Numbered from the stretch's first letter, positions 8,995-19,444 are shown. The stretch is DNA of 52,736 nt from Alphaproteobacteria bacterium (GCA_013151255.1 JAADIQ010000069.1:1-52736), one strand, 5' to 3'. The notes: generated from the sequence alone by a model not told the origin. Numbers and translations: made by a program.

Positions 8995-10504
8995 AACACG
9001 TATCGTAACGGCTATCGTGCTCCTCGCAGTTGGTGCAGGCGCAGGCTTCATCATCGCCCGCTCCATATCCCCGCAAACGTCAGCTGAAGGCGATAGAGAA
9101 ATCCTCTATTGGGCGGGGCCCATGGACCCGAGTTTCCGCAGCGATAAGCCAGGCAAATCTCCCATGGGGATGGAGCTTGTCCCTGTCTACAAAGATGAGG
9201 CTGGCGGCGCGAGTGGAGGCGAGCCTGCTCTCCAATTAAACCCAGCCGTCATCAACAATATCGGCGTGCGAACCGCGCGTGTCCAACGCGGCGTCTTGCA
9301 CCGCATTACCGATGCGGTTGGCTTTGTAGAACCCAATGACGACTTAGTAAGCGTGCTCCATGTACGCAGCGAGGGGTGGATCGAACATTTGTTCTTCAAA
9401 ACAGAAGGCGAGTTCGTCAACAAGGGCGACGTGCTTTTTCAATTCTATTCGCCAGTAATTGCCAACGCCAAGACGGAATACGTTCAGGCTCTGCGGATTG
9501 GCCGTTCGAGCCATATCGCTGCGGCGAATGAACGCCTTCTCTCACTCGGCATGGATCAAGATCAAATCGATGCGTTGCAAAAAACTGGCAAGTCTAAGAG
9601 GCTGGTCGATGTCCGCGCGCTACAGGATGGCGTCATTCTGGATTTGAATGTGCGCGAAGGCGCCTATATCCAACCCGGCATGACGGTGTTGAGATTGGCG
9701 GACCTCAATTCAATCTGGGTGCAGGTTGAAGTTTTTGAAGATCAGGCAAACTGGGTAGAAGACGGGCAACGGGTGATTATGCATCTACCGTTCATTCCCG
9801 GTCGCATCTGGGAAGGCGTGGTTGATTATGTCTACCCAACTGTTGACGAAAAAAGCCGTACTGTCCGTGTACGGTTAAAATTCGACAATACCGATCAGGT
9901 ATTAAAGCCCGGGATGTATGCGGAGATTTCAATTTATGGCAAGGAGTTGAAGGACGCGCTTTCGATACCCCGCGAAGCGTTGATACGCGCAGGAAAATCT
10001 GAACGCGCTATTTTATCGCTGGGACAGGGACGTTTTCGTCCGGCGCAAATCGTCAGCGGTATGGAAGTCGGCGATCGCGTGGAAATTCTCTCCGGCCTGA
10101 ATGAAGGCGAGGAGATAGTCATATCCAGCCAGTTCCTCATCGATTCCGAAGCCAGCCTGGTTGGCAGCTTGTTGCGCATGGATGGTCGTGAGGGCTCAGC
10201 GCCTACGGCCGGCGCCGCGAACGCTTCATTGACGGAGATGTCCAGCAAAGCAAGGCCTGCCGAGATACAGGGCCAAGGGATTGTGAATACAACCATGCCC
10301 AATATGAGCATGATCAATATCACCCATGAACCGGTCGAGGCGTTGAACTGGCCGGTGATGACGATGGATTTTACGACGTCGAAAAGCATTGACCTCAGCA
10401 AGTTTGAAAAAGGCGCCGCCATACGGTTTACGCTGATGCCCGATGATAGCGGCAGTTATATGATCACCGCTATTTCTCTTCGTGATGCGGAGGGCGGACA
10501 ATGA
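8987..10504 (+). CDS. cusB: CusB-like RND adaptor with fused CusF domain
   Basis: 505-residue periplasmic adaptor. ATG 8987 follows a GGAGAG ribosome site; an earlier in-frame start would lie inside cusC. Order: membrane anchor (5-26); heavy-metal binding segment (about 41-69, [20 protein letters not shown]); barrel-sandwich and beta-barrel adaptor domains (~75-400, with [16 protein letters not shown] and [10 protein letters not shown]); and a C-terminal CusF-like domain (~430-500). The CusF ligands are all present in [18 protein letters not shown] (H, W, M, M). CusF normally is a separate chaperone; here it is covalently tied to the adaptor. The stop overlaps cusA (ATGA). Confidence 0.94.
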   Translation: MNRTRIVTAIVLLAVGAGAGFIIARSISPQTSAEGDREILYWAGPMDPSFRSDKPGKSPMGMELVPVYKDEAGGASGGEPALQLNPAVINNIGVRTARVQRGVLHRITDAVGFVEPNDDLVSVLHVRSEGWIEHLFFKTEGEFVNKGDVLFQFYSPVIANAKTEYVQALRIGRSSHIAAANERLLSLGMDQDQIDALQKTGKSKRLVDVRALQDGVILDLNVREGAYIQPGMTVLRLADLNSIWVQVEVFEDQANWVEDGQRVIMHLPFIPGRIWEGVVDYVYPTVDEKSRTVRVRLKFDNTDQVLKPGMYAEISIYGKELKDALSIPREALIRAGKSERAILSLGQGRFRPAQIVSGMEVGDRVEILSGLNEGEEIVISSQFLIDSEASLVGSLLRMDGREGSAPTAGAANASLTEMSSKARPAEIQGQGIVNTTMPNMSMINITHEPVEALNWPVMTMDFTTSKSIDLSKFEKGAAIRFTLMPDDSGSYMITAISLRDAEGGQ

Positions 10505-13500
10505 TCGAGAAAATCATTCGCTGGTCCATCGACAACCGTTTTCTGGTTGTCATGCTGACGGTTCTTTTCGCCGGCTGGAGCCTCTATTCCCTGAAGAACA
10601 CGCCGCTTGATGCGATTCCAGATCTGTCTGACGTTCAGGTTATTATCAAGACGACATATCCGGGCCAGGCGCCGCAGGTGATCGAAGACCAGGTGACCTA
10701 CCCCCTGACAACAGCGATGCTCGCTGTCCCCGGCGCGGTTACCGTGCGCGGCTATTCTTTCTTCAATGATTCCTTCGTCTATATTATCTTCAAAGATGGC
10801 ACCGATCTTTATTGGGCGCGTTCTCGTGTACTTGAATATCTAAGCCAGGTCGCTCCAACTTTGCCTGCAGGCGCACGTTCCGCACTCGGACCGGACGCTA
10901 CCGGCGTTGGTTGGGTTTACCAATACGCCCTTGTTGATCGCACCGGCGGTCATGATTTATCGCAGTTGCGCAGTATTCAGGACTGGTTTTAAAATACGAG
11001 TTGCAAACAATCGAGGGCATCTCGGAGGTCGCCACAATCGGCGGCATGGTCAAGCAGTATCAGGTTGTCGTTAATCCAAACCGTCTGCGCGCCTACAACA
11101 TGTCGCTAAGCGTCGTACGCAAAGCCATTCAACGCGGCAACCAGGAAACTGGCGGGCGCGTGATCGAGATGGCGGAGGCGGAATATATGGTGCGCGCCTC
11201 AGGCTATATCGAAAATGAAGAGGACCTGCGCCTCATTCCGCTTGGAACAACACCCGAGGGCACGCCCATACTCTTAAAAGATGTCGCCGAGATAAGGCTG
11301 GGGCCTGAATTGCGCCGGGGGATTGGCGAACTTAACGGCGAAGGCGAGGCAGTCGGCGGCGTCATCATTATGCGCTACGGCGAAAATGCGCTCTCGGTGA
11401 TTGAAGCCGTTAAGGAGAAGCTTGAAACTTTAAAAGACAGTCTGCCGGAAGGCGTTGAAATCGTGCCAACCTATGACCGCTCAGCGCTGATTGAACGCGC
11501 GGTCGATACGCTGACAGAAAAACTGATCGAAGAATTCATCATCGTCGCTCTCGTCTGTGCGATTTTCCTGTTTCATTTTCGCTCCGCCCTGGTGGTGATT
11601 TTTAGCCTGCCGCTCGGCATTGGCGCCGCTGTGATGATTATGAATTCGCAAGGGCTGAACGCCAACATAATGTCGCTTGGCGGCATCGCCATTGCGATTG
11701 GCGCCATGGTCGACGGCGCTATCGTGATGATTGAAAATGTTCACAAACATATGGAGCGCACCACGGTAACGCCTGAAAACCGATGGCGCATCATCAGCGA
11801 AGCGGCGTGCGAGGTTGGGCCGCCGTTATTTTTCTCGCTGCTCATTATCACCCTCAGCTTCACGCCAATCTTCGCGCTTGAAGCCCAGGAAGGCCGTTTG
11901 TTTCACCCCCTCGCCTTCACCAAGACATACGCAATGGCCGCCGCCGCCGGGCTTTCCATTACGCTCGTTCCAGTATTGATGGGATATTTCATCCGTGGAC
12001 GCATCGCACCGGAGCATAAAAATCCTGTCAACAGGCTATTGATCGCCGGCTATCGGCCGTTCATCAATAGCGTTCTGTTGCGCCCTGGCATGATGTTGGG
12101 CATCGCCGCTCTGTTCGTCGCTACGGCTGCATTTCCGCTGAGCCAGATTGGCAGTGAGTTCATGCCCGACCTCGATGAGGGTGATCTGTTATACATGCCA
12201 AGTGCTTTTCCGGCTGCATCCGCCGGCAAGATGACGGAAATTCTTCAACAGACCAATCGGTTGATCAAAACCATTCCCGAAGTCGAGACTGTTTATGGCA
12301 AGGCTGGGCGTGCAGAAAGCGCAACTGATCCGGCGCCTCTGACTATGATTGAGACCACCATTCGCCTCAAGCCCAAAGAAGAATGGCGCCCGGGCATGAC
12401 CATGGAAAAGCTTAAAGCCGAAATGAATGCGCTGATTGATTTCCCGAGCCTCACAAATGTCTGGATCATGCCAATCAAGAACCGCATCGACATGTTGGCG
12501 ACCGGCATTAAAACCCCGGTCGGCGTGAAAGTCGCCGGGCCTGATCTGGCGGTCATCGCCGATATCGGCATCCAAATCGAAGATATTATAAAAACCGTAC
12601 CAGGAACGTCTTCAGTTTATGCCGAGCGTGTTACTGGCGGACGGTTTATTGATATCGATATTGACCGCCGCGAGGCTGCCCGATTTGGGTTGAATATCGC
12701 CGACGTGCAAGCTGTCGTACAAACAGCGATCGGCGGCATGACGGTGACGCAAAGCGTCGAGGGGTTAGAGCGTTACCCCGTGAACATACGTTATCCGCGT
12801 GAATATCGCGATAGCCTGGAGCAATTGCGCAATCTGGCGATCATCACGCCCGCCGGCGCGCAAATCCCTCTCGGCCGGGTTGCAAATATCTCCACCTCTG
12901 AAGGGCCGGGTGTTATCCGCAGCGAAAATGCACGCCTGAATGGCTGGATATATATCGACATCGCCGGCCGCGATATTGGCTCTTATGTCGCTGATGCGCG
13001 CCGGGCGGTTGAAGATAATCTCGACATACCGTCCGGATACTCTATCGCCTGGTCAGGCCAATATGAATATATGGAGCGTGCGAAAGAAAAGCTTGGCGTC
13101 GTCGTCCCGGTAACACTGATTATCATTCTGCTTTTGTTGTATATAAATTTTCGCAACATCACTTCCGTTCTCATCATTATGGGCACCCTCCCCCTCTCGC
13201 TTGTCGGCGGTTTGTGGCTGCTATATTTTCTTGGATACAACATGTCCGTCGCGGTCGGCGTCGGGTTCATCGCACTCGCCGGCGTCGCCGTAGAAATCAG
13301 TGTCCTGATGATTGTATATCTCAACCAGGCGCTCAACAAGGTGTTGTCAGACGCCCGCGAAGAAAATCGGACATTAACTGAGGCTGATATGAGGAAAGCT
13401 GTTATCAACGGCGCTCTCATGCGCGTGCGTCCGATCATGATGACCGTCGCTGTGATTATCGCGGGCCTGTTGCCGATCATGCTCGGGAGCGGAACCGGCT

Positions 13501-13622
13501 CCGAAGTTATGCGCCGCATCGCCGCGCCCATGGTCGGCGGCATGGTCAGCGCGACAGTGTTGACGCTGCTGGTCATCCCTGCGGCGTTCCTGTTATGGAA
13601 ACGGCGCGCTCATGCGGTGTAA
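10501..13622 (+). pseudogene. cusA: CusA copper-efflux RND transporter, single-base frameshift
   Basis: The first part (10501-10992, 163 residues) and the rest (from 10989 in the -1 frame to 13622) together make a ~1040-residue heavy-metal RND pump, the normal CusA length. The break is at TTTTAAAA (10987-10994): the first frame ends ...SIQDWF-stop, and the -1 frame gives [10 protein letters not shown], exactly the expected continuation, as if one T is missing. Everything else is intact, including the TM4 segment GAMVDGAIVMIEN and the C-terminal helices. CusA drives proton-coupled Cu(I)/Ag(I) export through CusB and CusC. Either a real inactivating mutation or a sequencing error. Confidence 0.9.
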
Positions 13623-13694
13623 CCCTGATGCATCCTTCATGCAGAAAGCCCACAAAACGCAATTCAGCTGAAACAAACCCGCTTTATTGCGGTG

Positions 13695-14480
13695 CTATTT
13701 ACCGCGCCAGACTGGTTTGCGTTTTTCAAGAAACGCGGTGACGCCTTCCTTTTTGTCTTCGGTTGAAAAGAGCAGCGAAAAGGCCTGCCGTTCGAGCGCC
13801 AGGTGAGCCGTATGGGGCAAGTCATAGGCGGCGTTGATCACCGCCTTGGCCTGTTGCACCGCGAGTGGTGCGCGCGCGGCAATTTCGCCCGCGAGTTCAA
13901 CGGCGCGCTTGGTTGCGTTCTTCGGTTCGCAAGTTTCAGCGATCAACCCAAAGCCGAGCGCCTCTTCGGCTGATATTGCCGCGCCGGTGAGCACCATTTT
14001 CATCGCCTGGCTGCGCCCGACAACACGGGCAAGCGTTGCGCCGCCGCCGGCGCCCGGAATGATCCCGAGGTTAGTTTCCGGCTGGCCGAATTTCGCCTCG
14101 TTAGAGGCAATCGCGATATCGCAACACATTAAGAGCTCATTGCCGGCGCCGAGGCACCAGCCTTCTACCGCCGCAATGATAGGTTTACGGACTGATCGAA
14201 TGCGTCCCCACAGCGCCGGACGTGGATCGGCAAGCGCATCCGCGCCATCCTTTGGCGCCATCTCATTGATATCAGCGCCGGCTGCAAATATCTTGTCGCC
14301 GCCGGTGATCACAAAAGCACGAACGTTATCGTCCATATCGCCTTCACCGAGAGTATCGGCGATAGCAGCCAATAACGGCGTCGCCAGTGCGTTTCGCTTC
14401 TCCGGCCGATTTAATCGCAAAAGTTTAACGCCAGGCGATGGCGTTTCAATGATGAGCATACCGCTTTGTTCCGCCGTCAT
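13695..14480 (-). CDS. paaF: Enoyl-CoA hydratase PaaF
   Basis: 261-residue crotonase-family enzyme; both acidic catalytic residues are visible (E115 in LGAGNELLMCCD and E135 in FGQPETNLG), as are the oxyanion-hole segments (FAAGADINEM, GIIPGAGG). In the paa pathway PaaF hydrates 2,3-dehydroadipyl-CoA to 3-hydroxyadipyl-CoA in the cytoplasm. The start overlaps the paaH stop by four bases (ATGA), so it is the last gene of the minus-strand paa operon. A general crotonase is possible by sequence alone; the position makes PaaF the best name. Confidence 0.9.
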   Translation of the reverse strand: MTAEQSGMLIIETPSPGVKLLRLNRPEKRNALATPLLAAIADTLGEGDMDDNVRAFVITGGDKIFAAGADINEMAPKDGADALADPRPALWGRIRSVRKPIIAAVEGWCLGAGNELLMCCDIAIASNEAKFGQPETNLGIIPGAGGGATLARVVGRSQAMKMVLTGAAISAEEALGFGLIAETCEPKNATKRAVELAGEIAARAPLAVQQAKAVINAAYDLPHTAHLALERQAFSLLFSTEDKKEGVTAFLEKRKPVWRGK

Positions 14481-15976
14481 ATTGTTCTCATCTCTGACTT
14501 GAGTAGCGCCCGCAGTGTCTGGCTCGGCGTATACATCGCTTCGCCGGTCTCGTTAGCAATAGCATCAAGCGCACTAACAACGGCGCCAAAACCGAAACCC
14601 CTAGCCCATTGTATCGGCCCGAACGGATAATTGACGCCATTCATCATTGCACAGTCGATTGAATCAGCATCCGCAACTTGATCGCCAATCGCATCGGCGG
14701 CGCAATTGGCCAGCTGGCAAAGCGTGCGGAACACTACCAGCCCCGGCCGGTCTTTCAATTCTATGGCCTTCATACCGCAGACCGCCGCCAGGTGCATCAC
14801 GCTTTGACGGGCTTCGTCACAGGATGCAGAAAACGCTAATGTCGACGTCGATGCCGGCTCACGCATCCAGTCAATAAGGGCGACGGGATGTTTGAGCTCC
14901 TGCGCCAAATCTCTCGCGGTCCTGCCATTTGTAAAACCAACCATCGTATTCTCGATCTTTGCAAATCCTGCAGGAACATCTTGTTGGACTTCATACGCAA
15001 AGCCAGATTTTTCCAACATCGTTTTCATGGCGGGCGCCTTGGGCCCAAGAAGAATTTCGCCAGCGTTTGAATTCGTTGCAGGTTTTGAAACTAGAGGCGC
15101 TGACCTCTCTGCTCCCTCACGATAATCATAAACGCCGCGTCCGCTCTTACGACCCAGATGTCCCGCAGCGACAAGCCGTTCCTGCGCCAATGATGGCGTA
15201 AATCGCGTGCGCCCCTCATAGGCGTCAAAGATAGATCTCGCCGCCGCTGTATTGATGTCATGGCCAATGAGATCGCCTAGCTCAAACGGGCCCATACGAA
15301 ACCCGGCAAGGTCGCGATAGACAAAGTCGAGCGTCGCAGCATCAGCGGCGCCGTCTTCAAGTGCGCGCCAGCCCTCGCCGTAATAGGGGCGCGCAACACG
15401 ATTGACGATAAACCCGGGAACATCGCGCGCTGCAACCGCAACCTTGCCCCAATTTTGCATAAGTTTGAGTGCGTCTGATGCAATGCCCGCATCCGTCTCT
15501 GCCCCGGAAACAACCTCCACCAGTTTCATGATTGGCGCCGGATTAAAAAAATGCAGGCCGAGAAAGTGAGCCGGTCGCTCAAGCCCGCTTGCAAGGCTGG
15601 TCACGGAAAGCGATGACGTGTTAGTCGCCAGCACCGTGCTGTCGCCGGTCACCTGTTCCAGCGCTTTAAAGAGCGATGTTTTTACGTCCATGTTCTCGAC
15701 AATCGCCTCGATAATCAGCCCACATTGCGCCATATCCTCAACATGAAGCGACCATTGAATGCGGGCGGCAATCGCTTGCGCTTCTTCCTCGTTAATTTTT
15801 CCACGTTTCAGAAGCGCGCCGGCGCCTTTTTCTACTGCTGCGCGACCGCGTATCAGGGCGTCATCATCGCGGTCCAGCACGATAACCTTATGGCCGGCCG
15901 TTGAAGCAACCTGCGCGATCCCGGCGCCCATAGCGCCTGCGCCGCAAACGCCAATCCGGGTCTGTGTCGTGAACAT
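14477..15976 (-). CDS. paaH: 3-hydroxyadipyl-CoA dehydrogenase PaaH
   Basis: 499 residues. The Rossmann motif GAGAMGAGIAQV is near the N-terminus, followed by LDRDDDAL, the HFFNPAPIMKLVEVV segment of the 3-hydroxyacyl-CoA dehydrogenase fold, and two C-terminal 3HCDH domains (second one ~405-490, LVVFRTLCQLANCAADA). The doubled C-terminal domain and length match PaaH/PaaC of phenylacetate clusters (~475-510). It oxidises 3-hydroxyadipyl-CoA to 3-oxoadipyl-CoA with NAD+. ATG 15976 is preceded by GAGG; a TTG directly before it is the alternative start. Confidence 0.93.
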   Translation of the reverse strand: MFTTQTRIGVCGAGAMGAGIAQVASTAGHKVIVLDRDDDALIRGRAAVEKGAGALLKRGKINEEEAQAIAARIQWSLHVEDMAQCGLIIEAIVENMDVKTSLFKALEQVTGDSTVLATNTSSLSVTSLASGLERPAHFLGLHFFNPAPIMKLVEVVSGAETDAGIASDALKLMQNWGKVAVAARDVPGFIVNRVARPYYGEGWRALEDGAADAATLDFVYRDLAGFRMGPFELGDLIGHDINTAAARSIFDAYEGRTRFTPSLAQERLVAAGHLGRKSGRGVYDYREGAERSAPLVSKPATNSNAGEILLGPKAPAMKTMLEKSGFAYEVQQDVPAGFAKIENTMVGFTNGRTARDLAQELKHPVALIDWMREPASTSTLAFSASCDEARQSVMHLAAVCGMKAIELKDRPGLVVFRTLCQLANCAADAIGDQVADADSIDCAMMNGVNYPFGPIQWARGFGFGAVVSALDAIANETGEAMYTPSQTLRALLKSEMRTI

Positions 15977-16014
15977 CAAGGCCTCAATAATATCGGATAG
16001 CGAACTGTCACTTA

Positions 16015-16767
16015 TTATAGCGTTGCGGCGATAAATTGTTCTATTTTTTTATCCCATGCCTCACGCAGCGCCTGATTGGTTTCATGACGCAATCCCAGTT
16101 TTTTGAGCAGGCCAAAGCGCGGCGAGCTGGCGCCGCCAAAACTCGCCGCCGCATGCGGGCGCCAATAGTCAAAAGACGTGACAACCTTAGCGCGGCCAAG
16201 TCCGCCATCCTTCACCAGCTTCACAACGCCTTCCTCGCCAAGCTCGGTATGACGGCGTTCAACCGGCAAAATATCGTGAAAGGCAGTGGCCAGCGGCTGA
16301 TAAGAACTATGTGAAAGGTCGGTTAAGTGAATGATTGTTGCATGGCCCATTAACACGTTCATCACAACCGCATCTTCCCAGCCTTCAAGCGGGTAATGGA
16401 ACACGTTAAGGCGCATATCGCCCGACTGACGTTTGACGCCAAGGTCTTCCTCGCGTCTAACGCGCGCCGCCCAGGGGTGAATATTTTCATATCGCTCAAT
16501 GTTCGCGCCGAACTCACCCATAATTTTCAACACACGCTCGGCATGGTCGAGTTTTTCAAGCACGATACGCGAGGCGGCAATCCGTTCGGGAATACTGGGG
16601 CCCTTGTTGATGCAATCGGCAAAGCCCGCCGCGCCCGCGAGTTCTGAATCGACAAAACTGGCCATCTGTCGCATCAGCTCGGCGCGATAACGCGACGGCG
16701 CATTCTCAGGCGAGGAAAGCTTCCCACCTTTAGCCAGGTAATCCAAAAGAGATGCATCGTCAGGCAC
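16015..16767 (-). CDS. Second PaaA/PaaC-family (PF05138-like) protein in the paa operon
   Basis: 250 residues from a GTG start with AAGGA upstream, 16 bases after paaE. The sequence is helical and related to the phenylacetic-acid catabolic ferritin-like family: it has VDSELAGAAGFADC, LEKLDHAERVLKIMGEFG and VERRHTELGEEG (an E-x-x-H pair). It is distinct from paaA and paaC, both of which are present upstream. A full diiron ligand set is not clear, so it may be a structural or assembly subunit rather than a catalytic one. Operon position says it works with the PaaABCE epoxidase. I know of no fixed gene name. Confidence 0.75.
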   Translation of the reverse strand: MPDDASLLDYLAKGGKLSSPENAPSRYRAELMRQMASFVDSELAGAAGFADCINKGPSIPERIAASRIVLEKLDHAERVLKIMGEFGANIERYENIHPWAARVRREEDLGVKRQSGDMRLNVFHYPLEGWEDAVVMNVLMGHATIIHLTDLSHSSYQPLATAFHDILPVERRHTELGEEGVVKLVKDGGLGRAKVVTSFDYWRPHAAASFGGASSPRFGLLKKLGLRHETNQALREAWDKKIEQFIAATL

Positions 16768-16783
16768 GGCTCAGGAATCCTTA

Positions 16784-17857
16784 TTATTGATCGTAGTCGA
16801 TGACGATTTTGTCGCTCAAAGGGTAGCACTGGCAAGTCAGCACATAACCGCGTTCAACTTCATAATCTTCCAACGCATAATTGGCCTCCATCTCCACCTC
16901 GCCTTCAATGACTTTTGCGCGGCAAGTAGAACACACGCCCGCCTGGCAGGCGAATGGCGCATCCAACTCAGCAGCCAGCGCCGCTTTCAGAACTGACTGG
17001 CCCTGTTTTGGCATTTCAAATTCACGCCTTACGCCGTCGAGAATAAATGTTGCAGAACACGTCGCACCGGAAGCCTCGCCATTCTTAGCCGCGACAAGCT
17101 TTTTCGCCTTGCCAGGATGGGCGCTGGCGAAAAGTTCGAACTTAATCCGAGATTCGTCGAGGCCGCGCGCTTTCAACGCATCCGCGACGGCAAGCATCAT
17201 CGGTTCCGGTCCGCAAATGAAAGCAAGGTCAGCGCCTTTTACATTCACCCATTGGTCGAACAACGCCTCGCACTTTTTGCTATCAAGCCGCCCGCTGAAG
17301 AGCGCAATATCGGCCTCGCTTTCAAGAATATGGGTGATATTGAAGCGCCCCATATGGAGGTTTTTTAAATCCTCCAACTCTTCGCGGAACATGATCGCAT
17401 TGGCGGTCCGGTTCCCGTAGACAAGCGTGAAAGTTGATTGCGGCTCTTCGGCCAGCACGGTTTTGATGATGCTGATCAAAGGCGTAATGCCGCTACCGCC
17501 GGCAAAACCGAGATACTGACGCGCCAGGGCTGGCTCAATGGGTTCGTGAAAATTGCCCATGGGCGCCATTGCTTCAAGCGTGTCGCCAGTCTTCAACTCT
17601 TCATTCGCCCATGACGAAAACCATCCGTCCTCAACCTTTTTTATTCCCACGCGCAAGACGCCCTCATTGCGGCCGGCGCATATAGAATAACACCGGCGCA
17701 ACTCCTCGCCGTCGAAGGTGTTTCGAAAAGTCAGATATTGGCCCTGAATAAAGTCGAACTCATCTTTATTCTCATTAGATGGCTCGAGCGTCACCACTAC
17801 GGAATCGCGGGTTTCCCGTTTGATGTCGGTTACGTGAAGAGGATAAAATTGCGCCAT
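16784..17857 (-). CDS. paaE: Phenylacetyl-CoA epoxidase reductase PaaE
   Basis: 357 residues from ATG 17857, matching the usual PaaE length (~356); a TTG at 17884 overlapping the paaD stop is an alternative. Domain order: FAD-binding barrel (1-105, with RCYSICAG), NAD(P)-binding domain (~110-235, FAGGSGITPLISI and FICGPEPMM) and a C-terminal plant-type 2Fe-2S ferredoxin (~265-355) with Cys spacing CQAGVCSTC plus a late Cys in VLTCQC. It passes electrons from NADPH to the PaaA diiron site. Located directly after paaD in the operon. Confidence 0.95.
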   Translation of the reverse strand: MAQFYPLHVTDIKRETRDSVVVTLEPSNENKDEFDFIQGQYLTFRNTFDGEELRRCYSICAGRNEGVLRVGIKKVEDGWFSSWANEELKTGDTLEAMAPMGNFHEPIEPALARQYLGFAGGSGITPLISIIKTVLAEEPQSTFTLVYGNRTANAIMFREELEDLKNLHMGRFNITHILESEADIALFSGRLDSKKCEALFDQWVNVKGADLAFICGPEPMMLAVADALKARGLDESRIKFELFASAHPGKAKKLVAAKNGEASGATCSATFILDGVRREFEMPKQGQSVLKAALAAELDAPFACQAGVCSTCRAKVIEGEVEMEANYALEDYEVERGYVLTCQCYPLSDKIVIDYDQ

Positions 17858-17880
17858 GGTTATTTTTTCCGACGTTGTTG

Positions 17881-18381
17881 TCAAAAACTTTTGAAATAAT
17901 CAAATGGCTCAAGGCAATCCTTGCACCGATAATGCGCCTTGCATGGGGTTGAGCCGAACTGGCTGACCCGTTCGGTGTTATCCGAGGCGCAACGGGGACA
18001 GGCAACAACTGGCGGCGCTTTGAGTGCGCCGGCGCAAGGCGCGCCCTCCACTGGCGGCGCAATGCCATAAGCGCGTAGTTTCTCGCGGCCCTGTTTCGTT
18101 ATCCATTGTGTAGTCCAGGCCGGAGACAGCTGCATTTCTATTCTGACGCGGTCCGCACCCTTGCGCCGCAAAGCTTCTTCAATCTCCATCGCAATCACCG
18201 CAGTCGCCGGACAACCGGAATATGTCGGCGTCACCGTGACGGTCACTTCATCGCCCTTGCGAGATACGTCGCGGACAATCCCCAAATCCACCACAGAAAT
18301 GACAGGGATTTCCGGGTCCGGCACGCTCTCAAGCAAGGACCATATCTCGTCAATCGTCAATTGTTCACTGACTGCATGCAT
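17881..18381 (-). CDS. paaD: PaaD, Fe-S/assembly subunit of the phenylacetyl-CoA epoxidase cluster
   Basis: 166 residues from ATG 18381, four bases after the paaC stop; the E. coli protein is ~165, so the upstream in-frame ATG was not used. N-terminal DUF59/MIP18-like domain (VPDPEIPVISVVDLGIV and TYSGCPATAVI) and a C-terminal zinc-ribbon-like cluster with CPRC and CKDC pairs plus an extra Cys (STPCKAHY). PaaD is needed for epoxidase activity in vivo, probably for metal-centre maturation. Confidence 0.93.
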   Translation of the reverse strand: MHAVSEQLTIDEIWSLLESVPDPEIPVISVVDLGIVRDVSRKGDEVTVTVTPTYSGCPATAVIAMEIEEALRRKGADRVRIEMQLSPAWTTQWITKQGREKLRAYGIAPPVEGAPCAGALKAPPVVACPRCASDNTERVSQFGSTPCKAHYRCKDCLEPFDYFKSF

Positions 18382-18385
18382 AGCG

Positions 18386-19153
18386 TTACCAAGTCGCGCC
18401 AGGATAGGCGCGTTGCAGGAATTGCATGTCGGCCAGGAGGTGGCCAAACGCTTCAGAGTGAAGTCCCGCCTTTCCGCCCTGTTGCATATAGGCGCCTTCC
18501 GGAATTGTCAGTGTCGCTTCTTGTAATACGGCGCGCACATGTTCCGCCCACTGCTTTTCAATACGCCCAAGGTCCGGCGCAACGCCAATTTCTGCCAGCG
18601 CCTCGTCAACACTGTCCGGCGTCATTAATTCACCCGTGAACCGCCATAGATCGTCAAGCGCCGTCTGCATACGCGCATGGCTCTCAGCGCTGCCATCGCC
18701 AAGCCGGATCACCAGATCGCTTGACCGCTCCAGATGATAGGTGACCTCTTTGACAGCCTTTTCAGCAATCTCTGCGATACGTTTTTCAGTTGAGGACAAC
18801 AGCGCCGTCAGCACCAGGTAATGCCAGGCGTCGAACAGAAATTGCCGCATCAGCGTCTGGCCAAAATCACCATTGGGCTGTTCAACCAGCAAACCATTCC
18901 GGAACGCACGCACATCGCGCAAAAAGGCGAGGTCGTCTGCGCTGCGTCCCTCGCCTTCCAACTCCGCTGCTAACCCGAGCCAGAATTTGGTCTGCCCGAT
19001 GAGATCCAGCGCCGTGTTGGCAAGCGCAATGTCTTCTTCCAGCACCGGCGCATGGCCACACCAGGCGGCAACCTGTTGCCCCAGGATCAGGCAATTGTCG
19101 CCCATACGCAGGGAGAATTCCATTGCGAGATTATCTTTTGCCGCTTTGGGCAT
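18386..19153 (-). CDS. paaC: PaaC, structural subunit of phenylacetyl-CoA epoxidase
   Basis: 255 residues from ATG 19153, which overlaps the paaB stop by one base (TGATG) and has GGAAAG upstream; a GTG one codon earlier is possible. All-helical ferritin-like protein with the PaaC hallmarks MGDNCLILGQQVAAWCGHAP near the N-terminus, LEEDIALANTALDLIGQ, and KEVTYHLERSSDLV. PaaC forms the heterodimer with catalytic PaaA in the PaaABCE complex that epoxidises the phenylacetyl-CoA ring. Confidence 0.95.
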   Translation of the reverse strand: MPKAAKDNLAMEFSLRMGDNCLILGQQVAAWCGHAPVLEEDIALANTALDLIGQTKFWLGLAAELEGEGRSADDLAFLRDVRAFRNGLLVEQPNGDFGQTLMRQFLFDAWHYLVLTALLSSTEKRIAEIAEKAVKEVTYHLERSSDLVIRLGDGSAESHARMQTALDDLWRFTGELMTPDSVDEALAEIGVAPDLGRIEKQWAEHVRAVLQEATLTIPEGAYMQQGGKAGLHSEAFGHLLADMQFLQRAYPGATW

Positions 19154-19437
19154 CACATCTTTCCAACTTCATCGGGAATATCGAAAAATGTCGGGTGGCG
19201 GTAAATCTTTGAGTTGGCCGGTTCAAACAGCGGCCCCTTATCGCCCGGCGCACTGGCGGTTATATCTACGGCGCGCGCCACCCATATTGAAACGCCCTCA
19301 TTGCGGCGGGTGTATACATCGCGCGCATTGTTGACCGCCATCTCAGCGTCTGGCGCATGCAAACTACCGACATGGCGATGGCTGAGCCCATGTTGTCCGC
19401 GGATAAAAACTTCCCATAGTGGCCATTCGTTGCTCAT
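19153..19437 (-). CDS. paaB: PaaB subunit of phenylacetyl-CoA epoxidase
   Basis: 94-residue small subunit. Family features: the start MSNEWPLWEVFIRGQHGLSH, the GSLHAPDAEMAVNNARDVYTRR helix and the tail DIPDEVGKM. It bridges PaaAC dimers in the epoxidase complex. Starts 7 bases after the DUF3291 gene and overlaps paaC by one base. Confidence 0.95.
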   Translation of the reverse strand: MSNEWPLWEVFIRGQHGLSHRHVGSLHAPDAEMAVNNARDVYTRRNEGVSIWVARAVDITASAPGDKGPLFEPANSKIYRHPTFFDIPDEVGKM

Positions 19438-19444
19438 ACCATCC

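Noticed and set aside
10984-10994. Programmed -1 frameshift in cusA
   Set aside because: The heptamer does not fit the usual X-XXY-YYZ slippery form because the base before TTT is G, and no CusA is known to use one. A lost T is simpler.
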